Shown: positions 15,762 to 25,465, counted from the stretch's first letter. The stretch is 50,625 nt of DNA from JBLKSS01 sp047607725 (GCF_047607725.1 NZ_JBLKSS010000008.1:1-50625); one strand, 5' to 3'. The notes: a model not told the origin generated them from the letters alone. Numbers and translations are program-made.

Positions 15762-16438
15762 TCAAGTTCCAACAGTTTAAGTGCTTGTTCCGCCGCAGCC
15801 TGCTCGGCTTTGCGGCGGCTTGAGCCATTGCCGACCACCGGCTGCACCAGCCCGCTGACCTGGCAGTGTATGGTAAATTCCTGATCGTGCGCCTCGCCGC
15901 GCACCTGCACCACCAGATAGGTAGGCAGCGGCAAATGGCGTCCCTGAAGGTATTCCTGCAGCCGGGTTTTAGGATCTTTTTGCTTATCGCCGGGGCTGAT
16001 TTCATCCAAGCGTGTTCGGTACCAGTCAAGGATCAGCTTTTCGACGGTTTGTATATCGCTGTCCAGGAACACGCCGCCAATCAACGCTTCCACCGTGTCG
16101 GCCAAAATGGATTCACGACGGAAACCGCCGCTTTTCAGCTCTCCCGGCCCCAGACGTAAACATTCGCCCAGCTCGAACTCCCACGCCATTTCCGCAAGCG
16201 TATTGCCCCGTACCAGCGTAGCGCGCATCCGGCTCATGTCGCCCTCGTCGACGCGGGGGAAACGCTGATAAAGCGCATTGGCGATGACATAGCTCAATAT
16301 AGAATCGCCCAAAAATTCCAGCCGCTCATTGTGTTTGCTGTTGGCGCTGCGGTGCGTTAACGCCTGTAACAAAAGATCGTGCTGTTGAAAAGTGTAGCCC
16401 AGTTTCTTCTGGAGCCTATTTATTAAGATGGGATTCAT
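15758..16438 (-). CDS. rnc: Ribonuclease III
   Basis: Cleaves double-stranded RNA in rRNA and mRNA processing. It is 226 residues long, as in E. coli. The signature ERLEFLGDS (catalytic acids), the second acidic cluster ADTVEALIGG and a C-terminal dsRNA-binding domain (DPKTRLQEYLQGRHLPLP to GSSRRKAEQAAAEQAL) are all seen. It overlaps era by four bases (ATGA). Between rnc and lepB lies a 177-bp leader with a stable hairpin. Intact. Confidence 0.97.
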   Translation of the reverse strand: MNPILINRLQKKLGYTFQQHDLLLQALTHRSANSKHNERLEFLGDSILSYVIANALYQRFPRVDEGDMSRMRATLVRGNTLAEMAWEFELGECLRLGPGELKSGGFRRESILADTVEALIGGVFLDSDIQTVEKLILDWYRTRLDEISPGDKQKDPKTRLQEYLQGRHLPLPTYLVVQVRGEAHDQEFTIHCQVSGLVQPVVGNGSSRRKAEQAAAEQALKLLELE

Positions 16439-16531
16439 GCGTTACCAATAACTCAACCATGCGTGAAAAACCGCAGTTGACGGAACAGGCCTGGGAACGA
16501 CACGCCTGTCCAAAACTGTTTCGTTTGCAGT

Positions 16532-16550
16532 GGCTCCCGCGAAGGGAGCC
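16532..16550 (-). promoter_or_regulatory. Hairpin in the rnc leader, candidate RNase III processing site
   Basis: A 7-bp perfect stem (GGCTCCC/GGGAGCC) with a five-base loop lies about 95 bases upstream of the rnc start. E. coli rnc is autoregulated by RNase III cleavage of a leader stem-loop, so a similar role is possible. The location is suggestive; the function is inference. Confidence 0.4.
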
Positions 16551-16615
16551 CGCCTTTCCTAACCTGAGAGGTATTCTACATCGGTAAGCGAAATAATGCT
16601 TCGCTAAAAAAGGAA

Positions 16616-17605
16616 TTAATGAATGCCGCCAATACGACTTAAGCGTACGCCGGTCGGCCATTGGCCTTCCAGCTTATCGAAGCTCATCCAAATCGCCGTC
16701 GCTTTACCCACCAGATTTCTTTCCGGCACGAATCCCCAATAACGGCTGTCGGCGCTGTTATCACGGTTATCGCCCATCATGAAATACTCTCCCTGCGGCA
16801 CCACCCACTCTGCCAGTGAACTGCCCGGCTGCTGATAGTAAATGCCCAGTTGATCCTGCTGTCCCGGCACCGTCAGCACATTGTGCACCACCCCACCCAA
16901 CGACTCTTTGCGCTGCGCCAGGCGAATGCCGCCGTCCACCTGCCTATCGGGCGGGACCTGCAGAAAACCGCTACTGGCTTCGCCGTTGCCGGTCGAGTTG
17001 AAGGTCTGTACAAAATCGCTTGGGGCGAATTCGCTATAAGTAATGGGCAACGCCGTGGCGCAGTCCTGCCCGCTGGCGCAGCCAGACTGCACCGTCACGC
17101 GTTTGTTGACCGGATCATAGCTGACCCGGTCGCCCGGCAACCCCACGACCCGTTTAATATAGTCCAGGCTAGGATCGGGCGGGTATTTGAAAACCACTAC
17201 ATCACCGCGTTTGGGATGGCCGGTTTCAATGAGCGTCGTCTGGGTGATCGGGTCTTTAATGCCATAAGCAAACTTTTCCACCAGAATGAAATCACCGACC
17301 AACAGCGTCGGCATCATTGATCCCGAGGGAATTTGAAACGGCTCGAAAATAAATGAGCGCCCCACAAACACCAATAACAGTACCGGGAAAATGGACGCGC
17401 AGGTCTCGATCCAACCAGGTTTATGGCTGACCTTCACGGCGACGTCATTCCCGGCCGGCACTCCGGCGGCGTCAGCACGCTGCTGGCCGGGTTGCTGCGC
17501 CAGCCGGCGGCGGCGCGCAGGCGCCAGTTTAAAACGTTCCAGACACCAGAGGATCCCGGTGATAAGCGTCGCGATTGCCAGAATCAGGGCAAACATATTG
17601 GCCAT
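16616..17605 (-). CDS. lepB: Signal peptidase I
   Basis: Removes signal peptides from exported proteins at the outer face of the inner membrane. The 329 residues show two N-terminal membrane segments (FALILAIATLITGILW; IFPVLLLVFVGRSFIFE), the nucleophile Ser in IPSGSMMPTLL, the general base Lys in YIKRVVGLPGD and the C-terminal box FMMGDNRDNSADSRYWG. It follows lepA with 15 bp between, as in E. coli. Intact. Confidence 0.97.
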   Translation of the reverse strand: MANMFALILAIATLITGILWCLERFKLAPARRRRLAQQPGQQRADAAGVPAGNDVAVKVSHKPGWIETCASIFPVLLLVFVGRSFIFEPFQIPSGSMMPTLLVGDFILVEKFAYGIKDPITQTTLIETGHPKRGDVVVFKYPPDPSLDYIKRVVGLPGDRVSYDPVNKRVTVQSGCASGQDCATALPITYSEFAPSDFVQTFNSTGNGEASSGFLQVPPDRQVDGGIRLAQRKESLGGVVHNVLTVPGQQDQLGIYYQQPGSSLAEWVVPQGEYFMMGDNRDNSADSRYWGFVPERNLVGKATAIWMSFDKLEGQWPTGVRLSRIGGIH

Positions 17606-17620
17606 GCCATCTCCTCAAAC

Positions 17621-19420
17621 TTATTTGCTGTCTTTACCCACATGCAGAATCGCCAGGAACGCTTCCTGCGGTAGCTCAACGTTACCCACCTGCTTCATGA
17701 GCTTTTTACCTTCTTTCTGCTTTTGCAGCAGCTTTTTCTTACGGCTGACGTCGCCGCCATAGCACTTCGCCAGGACGTTCTTGCGCAACTGCTTGACGGT
17801 GGAACGGGCGATAATATGGTTGCCGATGGCCGCCTGAATGGCGATATCAAACTGCTGACGCGGGATCAGTTCCTGAAGTTTATCGACAAACTCGCGGCCG
17901 CGATACGGCGCGTTCTCGCGATGGGTAATCAACGCCAGCGCATCGACCCGCTCACCGTTAATCAACACATCCACCCGCACCATGTCCGAGTTCTGAAAAC
18001 GCTTGAACCCATAATCCAGCGAGGCATAGCCGCGCGAGGAGGATTTCAGCCGATCAAAGAAATCCAGCACCACTTCGGCCATGGGAATTTCATAGGTCAG
18101 CGCCACCTGATTGCCGTGATAAACCATATTGGTCTGCACGCCGCGCTTTTCGATACACAGAGTGATGACATTACCCAAATAAGCCTGCGGCAGCAGCATA
18201 TGACATTCGGCGACAGGCTCGCGCAGTTCGGCGATATTATTTAGCGGCGGCAGCTTGGACGGGCTGTCCACATATACCGTGTTGTTGTCGGTGGTCAGCA
18301 CCTCATAAATAACCGTCGGGGCGGTCGTGATAAGGTCAAGATCATATTCCCGTTCCAGCCGTTCCTGGATGATTTCCATATGCAGCAGGCCGAAAAAGCC
18401 GCAGCGGAAGCCAAAACCCAACGCGGTAGAGCTTTCGGGCTCGTAAAACAGCGAGGCATCGTTCAGGCTGAGCTTGCCGAGGGCGTCGCGAAACGCCTCG
18501 TAGTCGTAGGAACTCACCGGGAACAGGCCGGCATACACCTGCGGCTTCACTTTTTTAAAGCCCGGCAGTACTTTATCCGCCGGCTGGCGCGCAAGCGTGA
18601 GCGTATCGCCTACCGGCGCGCCGTGAATATCTTTAATGGCGCAGACCAGCCAGCCGACCTCGCCGCAGTTCAGCACTTCGCGGTCGATACGTTTGGGAGT
18701 GAAAATACCCAGCCGGTCCGCGTTGTAGAGTTGACCGCTACTCATTACCTTAATTTTGTCGCCTTTGCGCAGCGTGCCGTTTTTGATGCGCACCAGCGAT
18801 ACCACGCCTAGATAATTATCAAACCAGGAGTCGATAATCAGCGCCTGCAGCGGTGCGGCGGGATCGCCCTCCGGCGGCGGAATATCGCGCACCAGCCGTT
18901 CGAGCACATCTGAGACACCGACGCCGGTCTTCGCCGAACAGCGCACCGCGTCGGTGGCGTCAATGCCGACGATATCTTCGATTTCCTGCGCGACGCGATC
19001 GGGATCGGCGGTGGGCAGGTCGATTTTGTTCAGCACCGGCACCACTTCTAAATCCATTTCCATCACGGTATAGCAGTTGGCCAACGTTTGGGCCTCTACC
19101 CCTTGCCCGGCATCCACCACCAGCAGCGCCCCTTCGCACGCCGCCAGCGAACGGGAGACTTCATAGGAAAAATCCACATGCCCTGGGGTATCGATGAAAT
19201 TTAGCTGATAAATCTGACCGTCAGGCGCCTTATAATCCAGCGTTACGCTTTGCGCCTTAATGGTGATGCCGCGCTCACGCTCCAGGTCCATGGAGTCCAG
19301 CACCTGGGCCGCCATTTCACGCTCGCTCAGGCCGCCGCAGGTCTGGATTAAGCGATCGGATAGCGTCGATTTGCCGTGGTCGATGTGGGCAATAATGGAG
19401 AAGTTGCGTATGTTCTTCAT
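17621..19420 (-). CDS. lepA: Elongation factor 4 (LepA)
   Basis: A ribosome-associated GTPase affecting initiation and stalled elongation. The 599-residue length equals E. coli LepA. G motifs are IAHIDHGKST, DTPGHVDF and NKIDLP. The EF-G-like domains III and V and the LepA-specific C-terminal domain, rich in Lys (KCYGGDVSRKKKLLQKQKEGKK), are complete. Upstream (19421-19678) there is a 258-bp gap before rseC that should hold its promoter; I see no ORF in it. Intact. Confidence 0.97.
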   Translation of the reverse strand: MKNIRNFSIIAHIDHGKSTLSDRLIQTCGGLSEREMAAQVLDSMDLERERGITIKAQSVTLDYKAPDGQIYQLNFIDTPGHVDFSYEVSRSLAACEGALLVVDAGQGVEAQTLANCYTVMEMDLEVVPVLNKIDLPTADPDRVAQEIEDIVGIDATDAVRCSAKTGVGVSDVLERLVRDIPPPEGDPAAPLQALIIDSWFDNYLGVVSLVRIKNGTLRKGDKIKVMSSGQLYNADRLGIFTPKRIDREVLNCGEVGWLVCAIKDIHGAPVGDTLTLARQPADKVLPGFKKVKPQVYAGLFPVSSYDYEAFRDALGKLSLNDASLFYEPESSTALGFGFRCGFFGLLHMEIIQERLEREYDLDLITTAPTVIYEVLTTDNNTVYVDSPSKLPPLNNIAELREPVAECHMLLPQAYLGNVITLCIEKRGVQTNMVYHGNQVALTYEIPMAEVVLDFFDRLKSSSRGYASLDYGFKRFQNSDMVRVDVLINGERVDALALITHRENAPYRGREFVDKLQELIPRQQFDIAIQAAIGNHIIARSTVKQLRKNVLAKCYGGDVSRKKKLLQKQKEGKKLMKQVGNVELPQEAFLAILHVGKDSK

Positions 19421-19678
19421 CTTAATAAAGTTTTCTCTTAAACAGGCGCTCTATGTCGGTCCGGTGGTCGCCCTGCGGGGAACGTGGCCCCGATGGCCCA
19501 CAAAATGATGGACGCATCTTACACTGTCTGGGGGAAGCAAGGAAGAATGGCGGGGACATACATTGCCGGGATCCGCCCCCTGATTTGGCGTCGCGGCAAA
19601 AGGGCGCGGTCAATCTGTAGCCGTGAGGCGCGTAATAGGCGGCGATGCAAAACGCGGCACGCCGGGCGCGCGCCGGCG

Positions 19679-20125
19679 TCAATCCCGGACATGCAGAGAC
19701 GAAGGCGGCAGCGCCACCTGCAGAATCACCAACTGATTATTGTGCGTTTCACGCGTATGACGCGCCAGATAACGCGCGCAAAGAAAGCCCGCCACGCCGC
19801 CGCACGCGGCTGCCGGATCGGTACCCAGCGTGCCCTGCAGGATAGCCGCGCCGCCGATAAGCCCCAGTAGCGGCAGCATGTACACCAGAAATGCGGAGCG
19901 CAGCAGACTGCCTTCAGTGATGCCGACTTCGACGCGCTGTCCCGGCACCAGCGGCAGCGCGCTGGCCACCTCTAAATGATGCTGCGTTTCGGGCGCGATT
20001 TTATTCAGAATGCGGGTACCGCAGGATTGCTTGGCGTGGCAGCTGCCGCAGCCCGCGCGCTGTTCGCAGCGCAATTGCGCAACGCCATGCTGCCAAGTAA
20101 CGACGGTGGCCCATTCTCTCATCAT
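19679..20125 (-). CDS. rseC: SoxR-reducing / sigma-E modulator RseC
   Basis: A small inner-membrane protein of the sigma-E operon, homologous to RsxC-partner RseC that helps reduce SoxR. It has a Cys cluster near the N-terminus (CEQRAGCGSCHAKQSC, a likely Fe-S site) and two membrane segments (SAFLVYMLPLLGLIGGAAIL; GGVAGFLCARYLA). The start overlaps the rseB stop by four bases. At 148 residues it is slightly shorter than E. coli RseC (159). Appears intact. Confidence 0.93.
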   Translation of the reverse strand: MMREWATVVTWQHGVAQLRCEQRAGCGSCHAKQSCGTRILNKIAPETQHHLEVASALPLVPGQRVEVGITEGSLLRSAFLVYMLPLLGLIGGAAILQGTLGTDPAAACGGVAGFLCARYLARHTRETHNNQLVILQVALPPSSLHVRD

Positions 20126-21078
20126 GGCTGAGCCTTAAATACAACGGCGTCGGCGATGCGTTTCGCGGTGGCCGGGGGCAGTTCGCCCACCACGGTGATT
20201 TCCCGGCTGCCGCGCTGTTCGGTATGAATGGTGCGCCGCCCGGTGCGGATCAGGCGCTCCCCATTGCCGGTGGTCGCCTGGCCGACGTTGACGGAGAAGC
20301 TGAATAATCCATCGGTGTACAGCCTGGCCTCAATCGGTTCATTGATGCCCGGCAGCGTACGCCGGCTGCGGGAGGCTTCGGTCACGCCCGCCGGCAACCA
20401 GTTAACGCGCCAGTCAAAATCCGCGGTCGTGGACGCCGGCAACGCCAATTGGGGCGGCAGGGTGACCTTTTCCAAACCGGCCATCGTGTTTTCGACCTGT
20501 CTATCGGCGTTGAACGCGATAACGCGGAACTGTTCCAGCGCTTCGCCATCGCGATCCAGCAGATCGACGCGCAGCGGCAATTTGGTCGTGGTATCAATCC
20601 AGACGATGTAGCTAAATCGGGTGCCGTCGCGGGCGACGACCCGCACAACCTCGCACAGGCGATCGGCGATGCGGGCGCGGCCTACGGAAATAAAATCGTA
20701 GAAGTGCGCTAAGCGCTCGAAATTCGTGTAGACAATAGAGGGAAGAGAATCAACGATATGATCGCCAAGCAGGGTAAACGGCTCCAGCCCAGGCTCAAAA
20801 TAACTGATTTCACCGTTGCGCTGGACTATCTCGTGGCGTGGGCCGTCCATTTGCAGCAGCTGCGCCAGCCGTTGCTTATCGATAACCACATGGCGATAGC
20901 GCAGCGAGTCGACGCCCAGCTTGCTGACCAGCACGTAGGCATATTCATAGTCCAACGTCTGGCTGGCCTGACTCATTTGCGCGAGCAACGCACCGGATGC
21001 GGTGGTCTGAGCCGGAGCGTGGATGGAATAGAGCAGGCTGCCCGTCAACAAACACACGGCATACCAAATTTGCTTCAT
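20122..21078 (-). CDS. rseB: Sigma-E regulatory protein RseB (periplasmic)
   Basis: Binds the periplasmic part of RseA and blocks its cleavage until lipopolysaccharide or misfolded protein releases it. The 318 residues equal E. coli RseB. An N-terminal signal peptide (MKQIWYAVCLLTGSLLYSIHAPAQ) is followed by the lipoprotein-localisation-like large domain and the small C-terminal domain. The ATG touches the rseA stop. The residues kept along the whole chain suggest it works. Confidence 0.95.
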   Translation of the reverse strand: MKQIWYAVCLLTGSLLYSIHAPAQTTASGALLAQMSQASQTLDYEYAYVLVSKLGVDSLRYRHVVIDKQRLAQLLQMDGPRHEIVQRNGEISYFEPGLEPFTLLGDHIVDSLPSIVYTNFERLAHFYDFISVGRARIADRLCEVVRVVARDGTRFSYIVWIDTTTKLPLRVDLLDRDGEALEQFRVIAFNADRQVENTMAGLEKVTLPPQLALPASTTADFDWRVNWLPAGVTEASRSRRTLPGINEPIEARLYTDGLFSFSVNVGQATTGNGERLIRTGRRTIHTEQRGSREITVVGELPPATAKRIADAVVFKAQP

Positions 21079-21767
21079 TACTGCGGCTGCATTCCTAATG
21101 ATTGCGTACCCGGCACCTGTACGGCGGCCTGCTGCGCGTCTTGCTGATCGAACTGCAGCGTATCGGCATGCAGGCGGCGCTGTAGCTCATAATCCTGCAA
21201 AATAGCGTTGATGCGCCTGCGCTGTTCCTGCACCTGCTGGTTGCCGTTATCCACCCCGGCGCTGTTGGCCGACGGGACGCCCAGGCTGACCGGCGACGCC
21301 TGGCCCATCATCGGCAACGTATTGAACACCGGATTTTCCGGCTGACTGCTGTCCTGACCGACGCCCTGCTGCGTATTGTAATGCTGCACGCCGACGATGA
21401 CCGCCAACGAGACACAGGCCGCGACGCCGATTTGGGTGAGGTGCGACGCAATGCCGAATTGGGCGATGCGCGCCGTAAACGGACGGGCTCTGCGCCAGAA
21501 CGGGGACTTCTGCCAGGTTTCCGGCGCAGGCTGCGATTCTTTCACGGCCTGCGGCGCGATACGCACCGGTTCTTCGGCAATGGCGGCGGCCACGCGATCG
21601 GCAATGTCGAGATGGAGGACTTCGCCCGCGTCACCGCGCATAACGTCACGAATGAGGTGATACCGTTGCCAGCTTTGCTGCAATTTAACATCCCTGGACA
21701 AATCGTTGAACAGTTCGCTGTCGAACGATTCTCCATCCATCAGAGCGGAAAGCTTTTCATTTTGCAT
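21078..21767 (-). CDS. rseA: Anti-sigma-E factor RseA
   Basis: An inner-membrane protein that holds sigma-E inactive until DegS and RseP cut it. I chose ATG 21767 because it gives the conserved MQNEKLSALMDGE; a longer upstream frame runs into the rpoE intergenic region. The cytoplasmic domain (residues 1-100) is followed by one membrane segment (IGVAACVSLAVIVGVQHY). The periplasmic part is Gln-rich and keeps the NTLPMMGQASPVSLGV block. At 229 residues it is a little longer than E. coli RseA. Intact. Confidence 0.95.
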   Translation of the reverse strand: MQNEKLSALMDGESFDSELFNDLSRDVKLQQSWQRYHLIRDVMRGDAGEVLHLDIADRVAAAIAEEPVRIAPQAVKESQPAPETWQKSPFWRRARPFTARIAQFGIASHLTQIGVAACVSLAVIVGVQHYNTQQGVGQDSSQPENPVFNTLPMMGQASPVSLGVPSANSAGVDNGNQQVQEQRRRINAILQDYELQRRLHADTLQFDQQDAQQAAVQVPGTQSLGMQPQ

Positions 21768-21795
21768 GCCTGGGTACCTTCTCCTGCCGCCGTCG

Positions 21796-22371
21796 TTAAC
21801 GCTGAATAAGCGGTTGAATTTTATTGTCAATTGCTTCGCGCGCACGGAAAATTCGTGAGCGTACCGTTCCTACCGGGCAATCCATGATGGAAGCTATCTC
21901 TTCATAGCTTAGGCCATCCAGCTCCCGTAACGTAATCGCCATACTCAAGTCTTCGGGCAACATCTCGATAGTGCGGAACACTATCTGTCGCAACTCCTCA
22001 GACAACATTAAATTCTCAGGGTTCGATATTTCTTTTAATGCGCCCGCACTTTCGTAATTTTCCGCATCGCTGGCGTCCACATCGCTTGAGGGCGGACGCC
22101 GTCCCTGAGCCACTAAGTAATTCTTCGCCGTATTGACCGCGATACGGTATAACCAGGTATAGAAAGCACTGTCGCCGCGAAACGACGCTAGGGCACGGTA
22201 CGCTTTAATGAACGACTCCTGCACCACGTCCGGCACATCCCCTTGCGGGACGTAGCGCGACACGAGGCTCGCCACTTTATGCTGGTAGCGAACGACCAGT
22301 AAATTGAACGCTTTCTGGTCGCCTTTCTGGACCCGTTCAACCAGCACCTGATCCGTTAACTGCTCGCTCAT
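21796..22371 (-). CDS. rpoE: RNA polymerase sigma-E factor
   Basis: ECF sigma factor for envelope stress. The 191 residues match E. coli RpoE. Region 2 (VVQESFIKAYRALASFRGDSAFYTWLYRIA) and the region 4 helix-turn-helix (LSYEEIASIMDCPVGTVRSRIFRAR) are present. It heads the rpoE-rseA-rseB-rseC operon. The region upstream contains a sigma-E type promoter, so autoregulation is likely. Intact. Confidence 0.98.
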   Translation of the reverse strand: MSEQLTDQVLVERVQKGDQKAFNLLVVRYQHKVASLVSRYVPQGDVPDVVQESFIKAYRALASFRGDSAFYTWLYRIAVNTAKNYLVAQGRRPPSSDVDASDAENYESAGALKEISNPENLMLSEELRQIVFRTIEMLPEDLSMAITLRELDGLSYEEIASIMDCPVGTVRSRIFRAREAIDNKIQPLIQR

Positions 22372-22785
22372 CCGAGGTAATGTCTCCTCAAATTTTTCTC
22401 CACGCGCAAAAAAATAGTACCGCCAGCTTCTGAACCAATATTACGAGCAAGCTCGCGATTGGAGTTAATGATAATCATAAAGTTCCGCCACGCCTGGTGT
22501 ATTTCTTAAAATAAAGGGCGCGGCCACAATGACGCCAGGGCCGCCGGCCGGGCTGAGCACCAGATTACCATAAATAGGATGGCCGGTACCCGGATTCTCG
22601 TGGAGCCAAAGCCCCACGTGAAACAGCTGCAATAATTAGCGCAGGGTAACGTGAATTTGCCATGCTGTCAGTAAACATGCGTAAATAAAACCGCGTCAAA
22701 AAGCGGCAATAAGCGGTACAGCCGGGCTGCATTGGGTGGTACCATTACCAAACAGTCTTTTCTATCGGAATTCACACTATCCGCT
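22372..22785. other. Divergent rpoE/nadB intergenic region
   Basis: A 414-bp region without a supported gene between the two divergent starts. It holds the sigma-E promoter at 22459-22486. The remaining half toward nadB should hold the nadB promoter, but I see no clear regulator site. Confidence 0.5.
22459..22486 (-). promoter_or_regulatory. Sigma-E promoter of the rpoE operon
   Basis: On the minus strand GGAACTT (22486-22480) is followed by 16 bases and TCCAA (22463-22459). This fits the sigma-E consensus GGAACTT-N16-TCnAA exactly. It lies about 90 bp upstream of the rpoE ATG, as expected for the autoregulated rpoE promoter known in E. coli. Confidence 0.85.
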
Positions 22786-24358
22786 ATGCAACCATCAACT
22801 GAATATGCCACCGATGTCCTGGTTATCGGCAGCGGTGCGGCCGGGTTATCGCTGGCGCTGCGTCTGGCCGGGCATTGCGAGGTCATGGTCCTGAGCAAAG
22901 GTCCGCTGGACGAGGGCTCCACGCTGTATGCCCAAGGCGGCATCGCGGCGGTGTTCGATGAAACCGACAGCGTCGATTCCCACGTGGAAGATACACTGAT
23001 AGCCGGCGTCTGTGATCGTGAGGCGGTAGAATTCATCGCCGGCAACGCCCGCCACTGTGTGCAGTGGCTTATCGATCAGGGCGTGCTGTTCGACACCGAA
23101 ACCTCGACGCCGACCGCTACCACCTCACCCGCGTGGGCGGCCACAGCCACCGCCGCATTCTGCACGCCGCTGACGCGACCGGCAAGGCGGTGGAAACCAC
23201 ATTGGTCAGTAAAGCGACGGCGCATCCGGGCATTCAGATTCTGGAACGCTGCAACACGGTGGATCTGGTTACGTCCAACCGCATCGGGCTGCCGGGTACC
23301 CGGCGGGTGGTGGGGGCCTATATCTGGAACCGCGCCAAAGAGCGGGTGGAGCTGTGCCGCGCGCGGGTGGTGCTCGCCACCGGCGGCGCGTCCAAGGTCT
23401 ATCAATACACCACCAACCCCGATATTTCCTCCGGCGACGCTATCGCCATGGCCTGGCGGGTCGCCAACCTGGAGTTTAATCAGTTCCATCCCACTTGCCT
23501 GTTCCACCCCCAGGCGCGTAATTTCCTGCTGACCGAAGCGCTGCGCGGCGAGGGCGCCTATTTGCGCCGGCCCGACGGCAGCCGCTTCATGCCGGATTTC
23601 GACGCGCGCGCCGAACTGGCGCCGCGGGATATCGTCGCCCGGGCAATCGGCCATGAAATGAAGCGGCTGGGCGCCGATTGTATGTACCTCGACATCAGCC
23701 ATCGGCCGGAGGCGTTTATCCGCCAGCATTTCCCGATCATTTATGACAAGCTGCTGACACTGGATATCGATCTGACTCGCCAGCCGATTCCTATCGTTCC
23801 GGCGGCCCATTATACCTGCGGCGGCGTGATGGTGGATAAACACGGGCGCACCGATCTGGACGGTCTCTACGCTATCGGCGAGGTCAGCTATACCGCCCTG
23901 CACGGCGCCAACCGGCTGGCCTCCAATTCACTGCTGGAGTGCTTGGTATACGGCTGGTCGGCGGCGGAAGATATCCTGTGCCGGCTGCCGACCATCGCCC
24001 AGGTGCGCCAACTCCCCCCTGGGATGAAAGCCGGGTCAGCAATTCCGATGAAGAGGTCGTGCTGCAACATAACTGGCACGAGCTACGGCTTTTTATGTGG
24101 GACTACGTGGGCATCGTACGCACCACCAAACGGCTGGAGCGGGCCCTGCACCGCATAGAGCTGCTGACGCGCGAAATCGATGAATACTATTCCAATTTCC
24201 GCATCTCGAATAATTTGCTGGAAGTGCGCAATCTGGTGCAGGTCGCCGAGCTGATCGTCAAAAGCGCGCTGCAGCGCAAAGAGAGCCTCGGCCTGCATTT
24301 CACGCTGGATTATCCCGCTATGCAGCCTGACCCGCAGCCCACCATATTGCAGCCCTAA
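22786..24358 (+). pseudogene. nadB: nadB (L-aspartate oxidase), frameshifted
   Basis: NadB oxidises aspartate to iminoaspartate with FAD, the first step of de novo NAD synthesis. The N-terminus (MQPSTEYATDVLVIGSGAAG) and FAD loop are conserved. The frame is lost near 23100 and resumes in another frame at DADRYHLTRVGGHSH. It shifts again at a C6 run (24014-24019), where LPPWDESR has lost one base, and the C-terminal WHELRLFMWDYVGIVRTTKR lies in a third frame. Two small in-frame losses (AG in LIAGAGICD; AGCR before VANLEFNQFHP) are also seen. The organism would need NAD precursors from elsewhere unless another copy exists. Confidence 0.93.
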
Positions 24359-24561
24359 TTGAGATTATCACCTGTTGAAGACTCGACAGGTGATGACTAT
24401 CCGGTTTGCTATTGTGTTATAGCATATGGGGCATTCGGAAAACTCCACCCTCATTGTCTTGCGCGCCGATATCAAAAATGGAGAAGGCAGAGCCTTTCTG
24501 GGTTGCAAAATATCATGTAACATAAGGAATTACGCCAATCAGCCAACATAGTCTAATTGGC

Positions 24562-24834
24562 GTTAACGCTTACGCTGAAAACGCGCTGCGGGTAATAAGC
24601 CTGGGTCGCAAGAACTATCTGTTCTTCGGTTCGGATAGCGGTGGCGACCGGGCGGCGCTGATGTATACGCTGATCGGCAGTTGCAAACTGAACGGCGTGG
24701 AGCCGGAAGCGTATCTGCGCCATGTGCTGGCGATTATCGCGGATCATCCCATCAAAAAAATCAAAGAGCTCCTGCCGTGGAACCTCACTATCCCTGCTGA
24801 ATAACTGTCAATACGGCGCTGGGCGTACGCTTAC
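24562..24834 (+). mobile_element. 3' end of an IS66-family element (transposase C-terminus plus right inverted repeat)
   Basis: The frame from 24562 to the stop at 24802-24804 encodes the last 80 residues of an IS66-type transposase (NALRVISLGRKNYLFFGSDS, then KLNGVEPEAYLRHVLAIIADHP, then KELLPWNL). The element ends with ACGGCGCTGGGCGTACGCTTAC at 24813-24834. This is the reverse complement of the left end at 50468-50489 with one mismatch. The rest of the element is missing to the left. Its insertion into the gtrB-like gene is marked by the abrupt change at 24835. The 203 bp between nadB and this fragment hold nothing I recognise apart from an imperfect inverted repeat near 24532-24565. Confidence 0.85.
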
Positions 24835-25452
24835 TTTAAGCGAACCTCCGCTACCCTTTTTTATCGGGTCATGGCCGTGATGGGGGTTGAACAAATTCAA
24901 GATCATGCCGATTTCAGACTCCTCAGCCGGCGTGCGTTAAAAGCGTTGCTGACTTTAAAAGAGAAAAATATTTATCTACGTGGCATGGTGCCGTTGGTTG
25001 GATTTAAAAGTGAAAAGGAATTTTATTCACGCGCAGTGCGCGTGGCTGGCGATACGCATTATCCTCTGACCAAGATGATCTCTTTGGCGGTGAGAGGGAT
25101 CACATCTTCTTCCATCTATCCTCTGCGTATTATCTTTCACACCGGCTTTATCATCTGTTTGCTGTTAGTGTTGATGATTATCTATACCCTATATCAAAAA
25201 ATAATCGGGAATACGGTAGAAGGATGGACATCGATATCTCTTGCTATTTTGTTTTTCGGTGGCGTGCAATTACTTTGTTTCGGTGTGGTGGGTGAATACA
25301 TTGGCAAAATATACACTGAAGTCAAAAACAGACCGTTTTTTTTCGTAGAAGAAGAAATTAATTCTGAAGTTATCTCAAAAGCCACTGACGCAGCGCAGGC
25401 GGCTGATGCCCTACAGATAACGTATAATACTTTTAATAATAATGCTAAATAG
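24835..25452 (+). pseudogene. 3' part of a GtrB-like bactoprenol glycosyltransferase
   Basis: GtrB proteins transfer glucose to undecaprenyl phosphate for O-antigen modification. Right after the IS66 end the frame reads FKRTSATLFYRVMAVMGVEQ, then DHADFRLLSRRALKALLTL. It goes on to two membrane segments (IIFHTGFIICLLLVLMIIYTLY; ISLAILFFGGVQLLCFGVVGEYIGKIYTEVKNRP), the family's C-terminal pattern. The GT2 catalytic domain with its DxD motif is missing, so it cannot be active. The adjoining membrane protein gene is decayed as well. A/T-richer composition suggests the cassette came by transfer. Confidence 0.85.
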
Positions 25453-25465
25453 AAAACGGCGCGCA

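Noticed and set aside
22732..22785. Upstream extension of nadB to ATG 22732
   Set aside because: The conserved NadB N-terminus begins at ATG 22786; the extra 18 residues have no counterpart in the family.
23076..23903. 275-codon minus-strand ORF opposite nadB
   Set aside because: Antisense shadow of the nadB pseudogene; its residues follow from the complement of conserved NadB codons.
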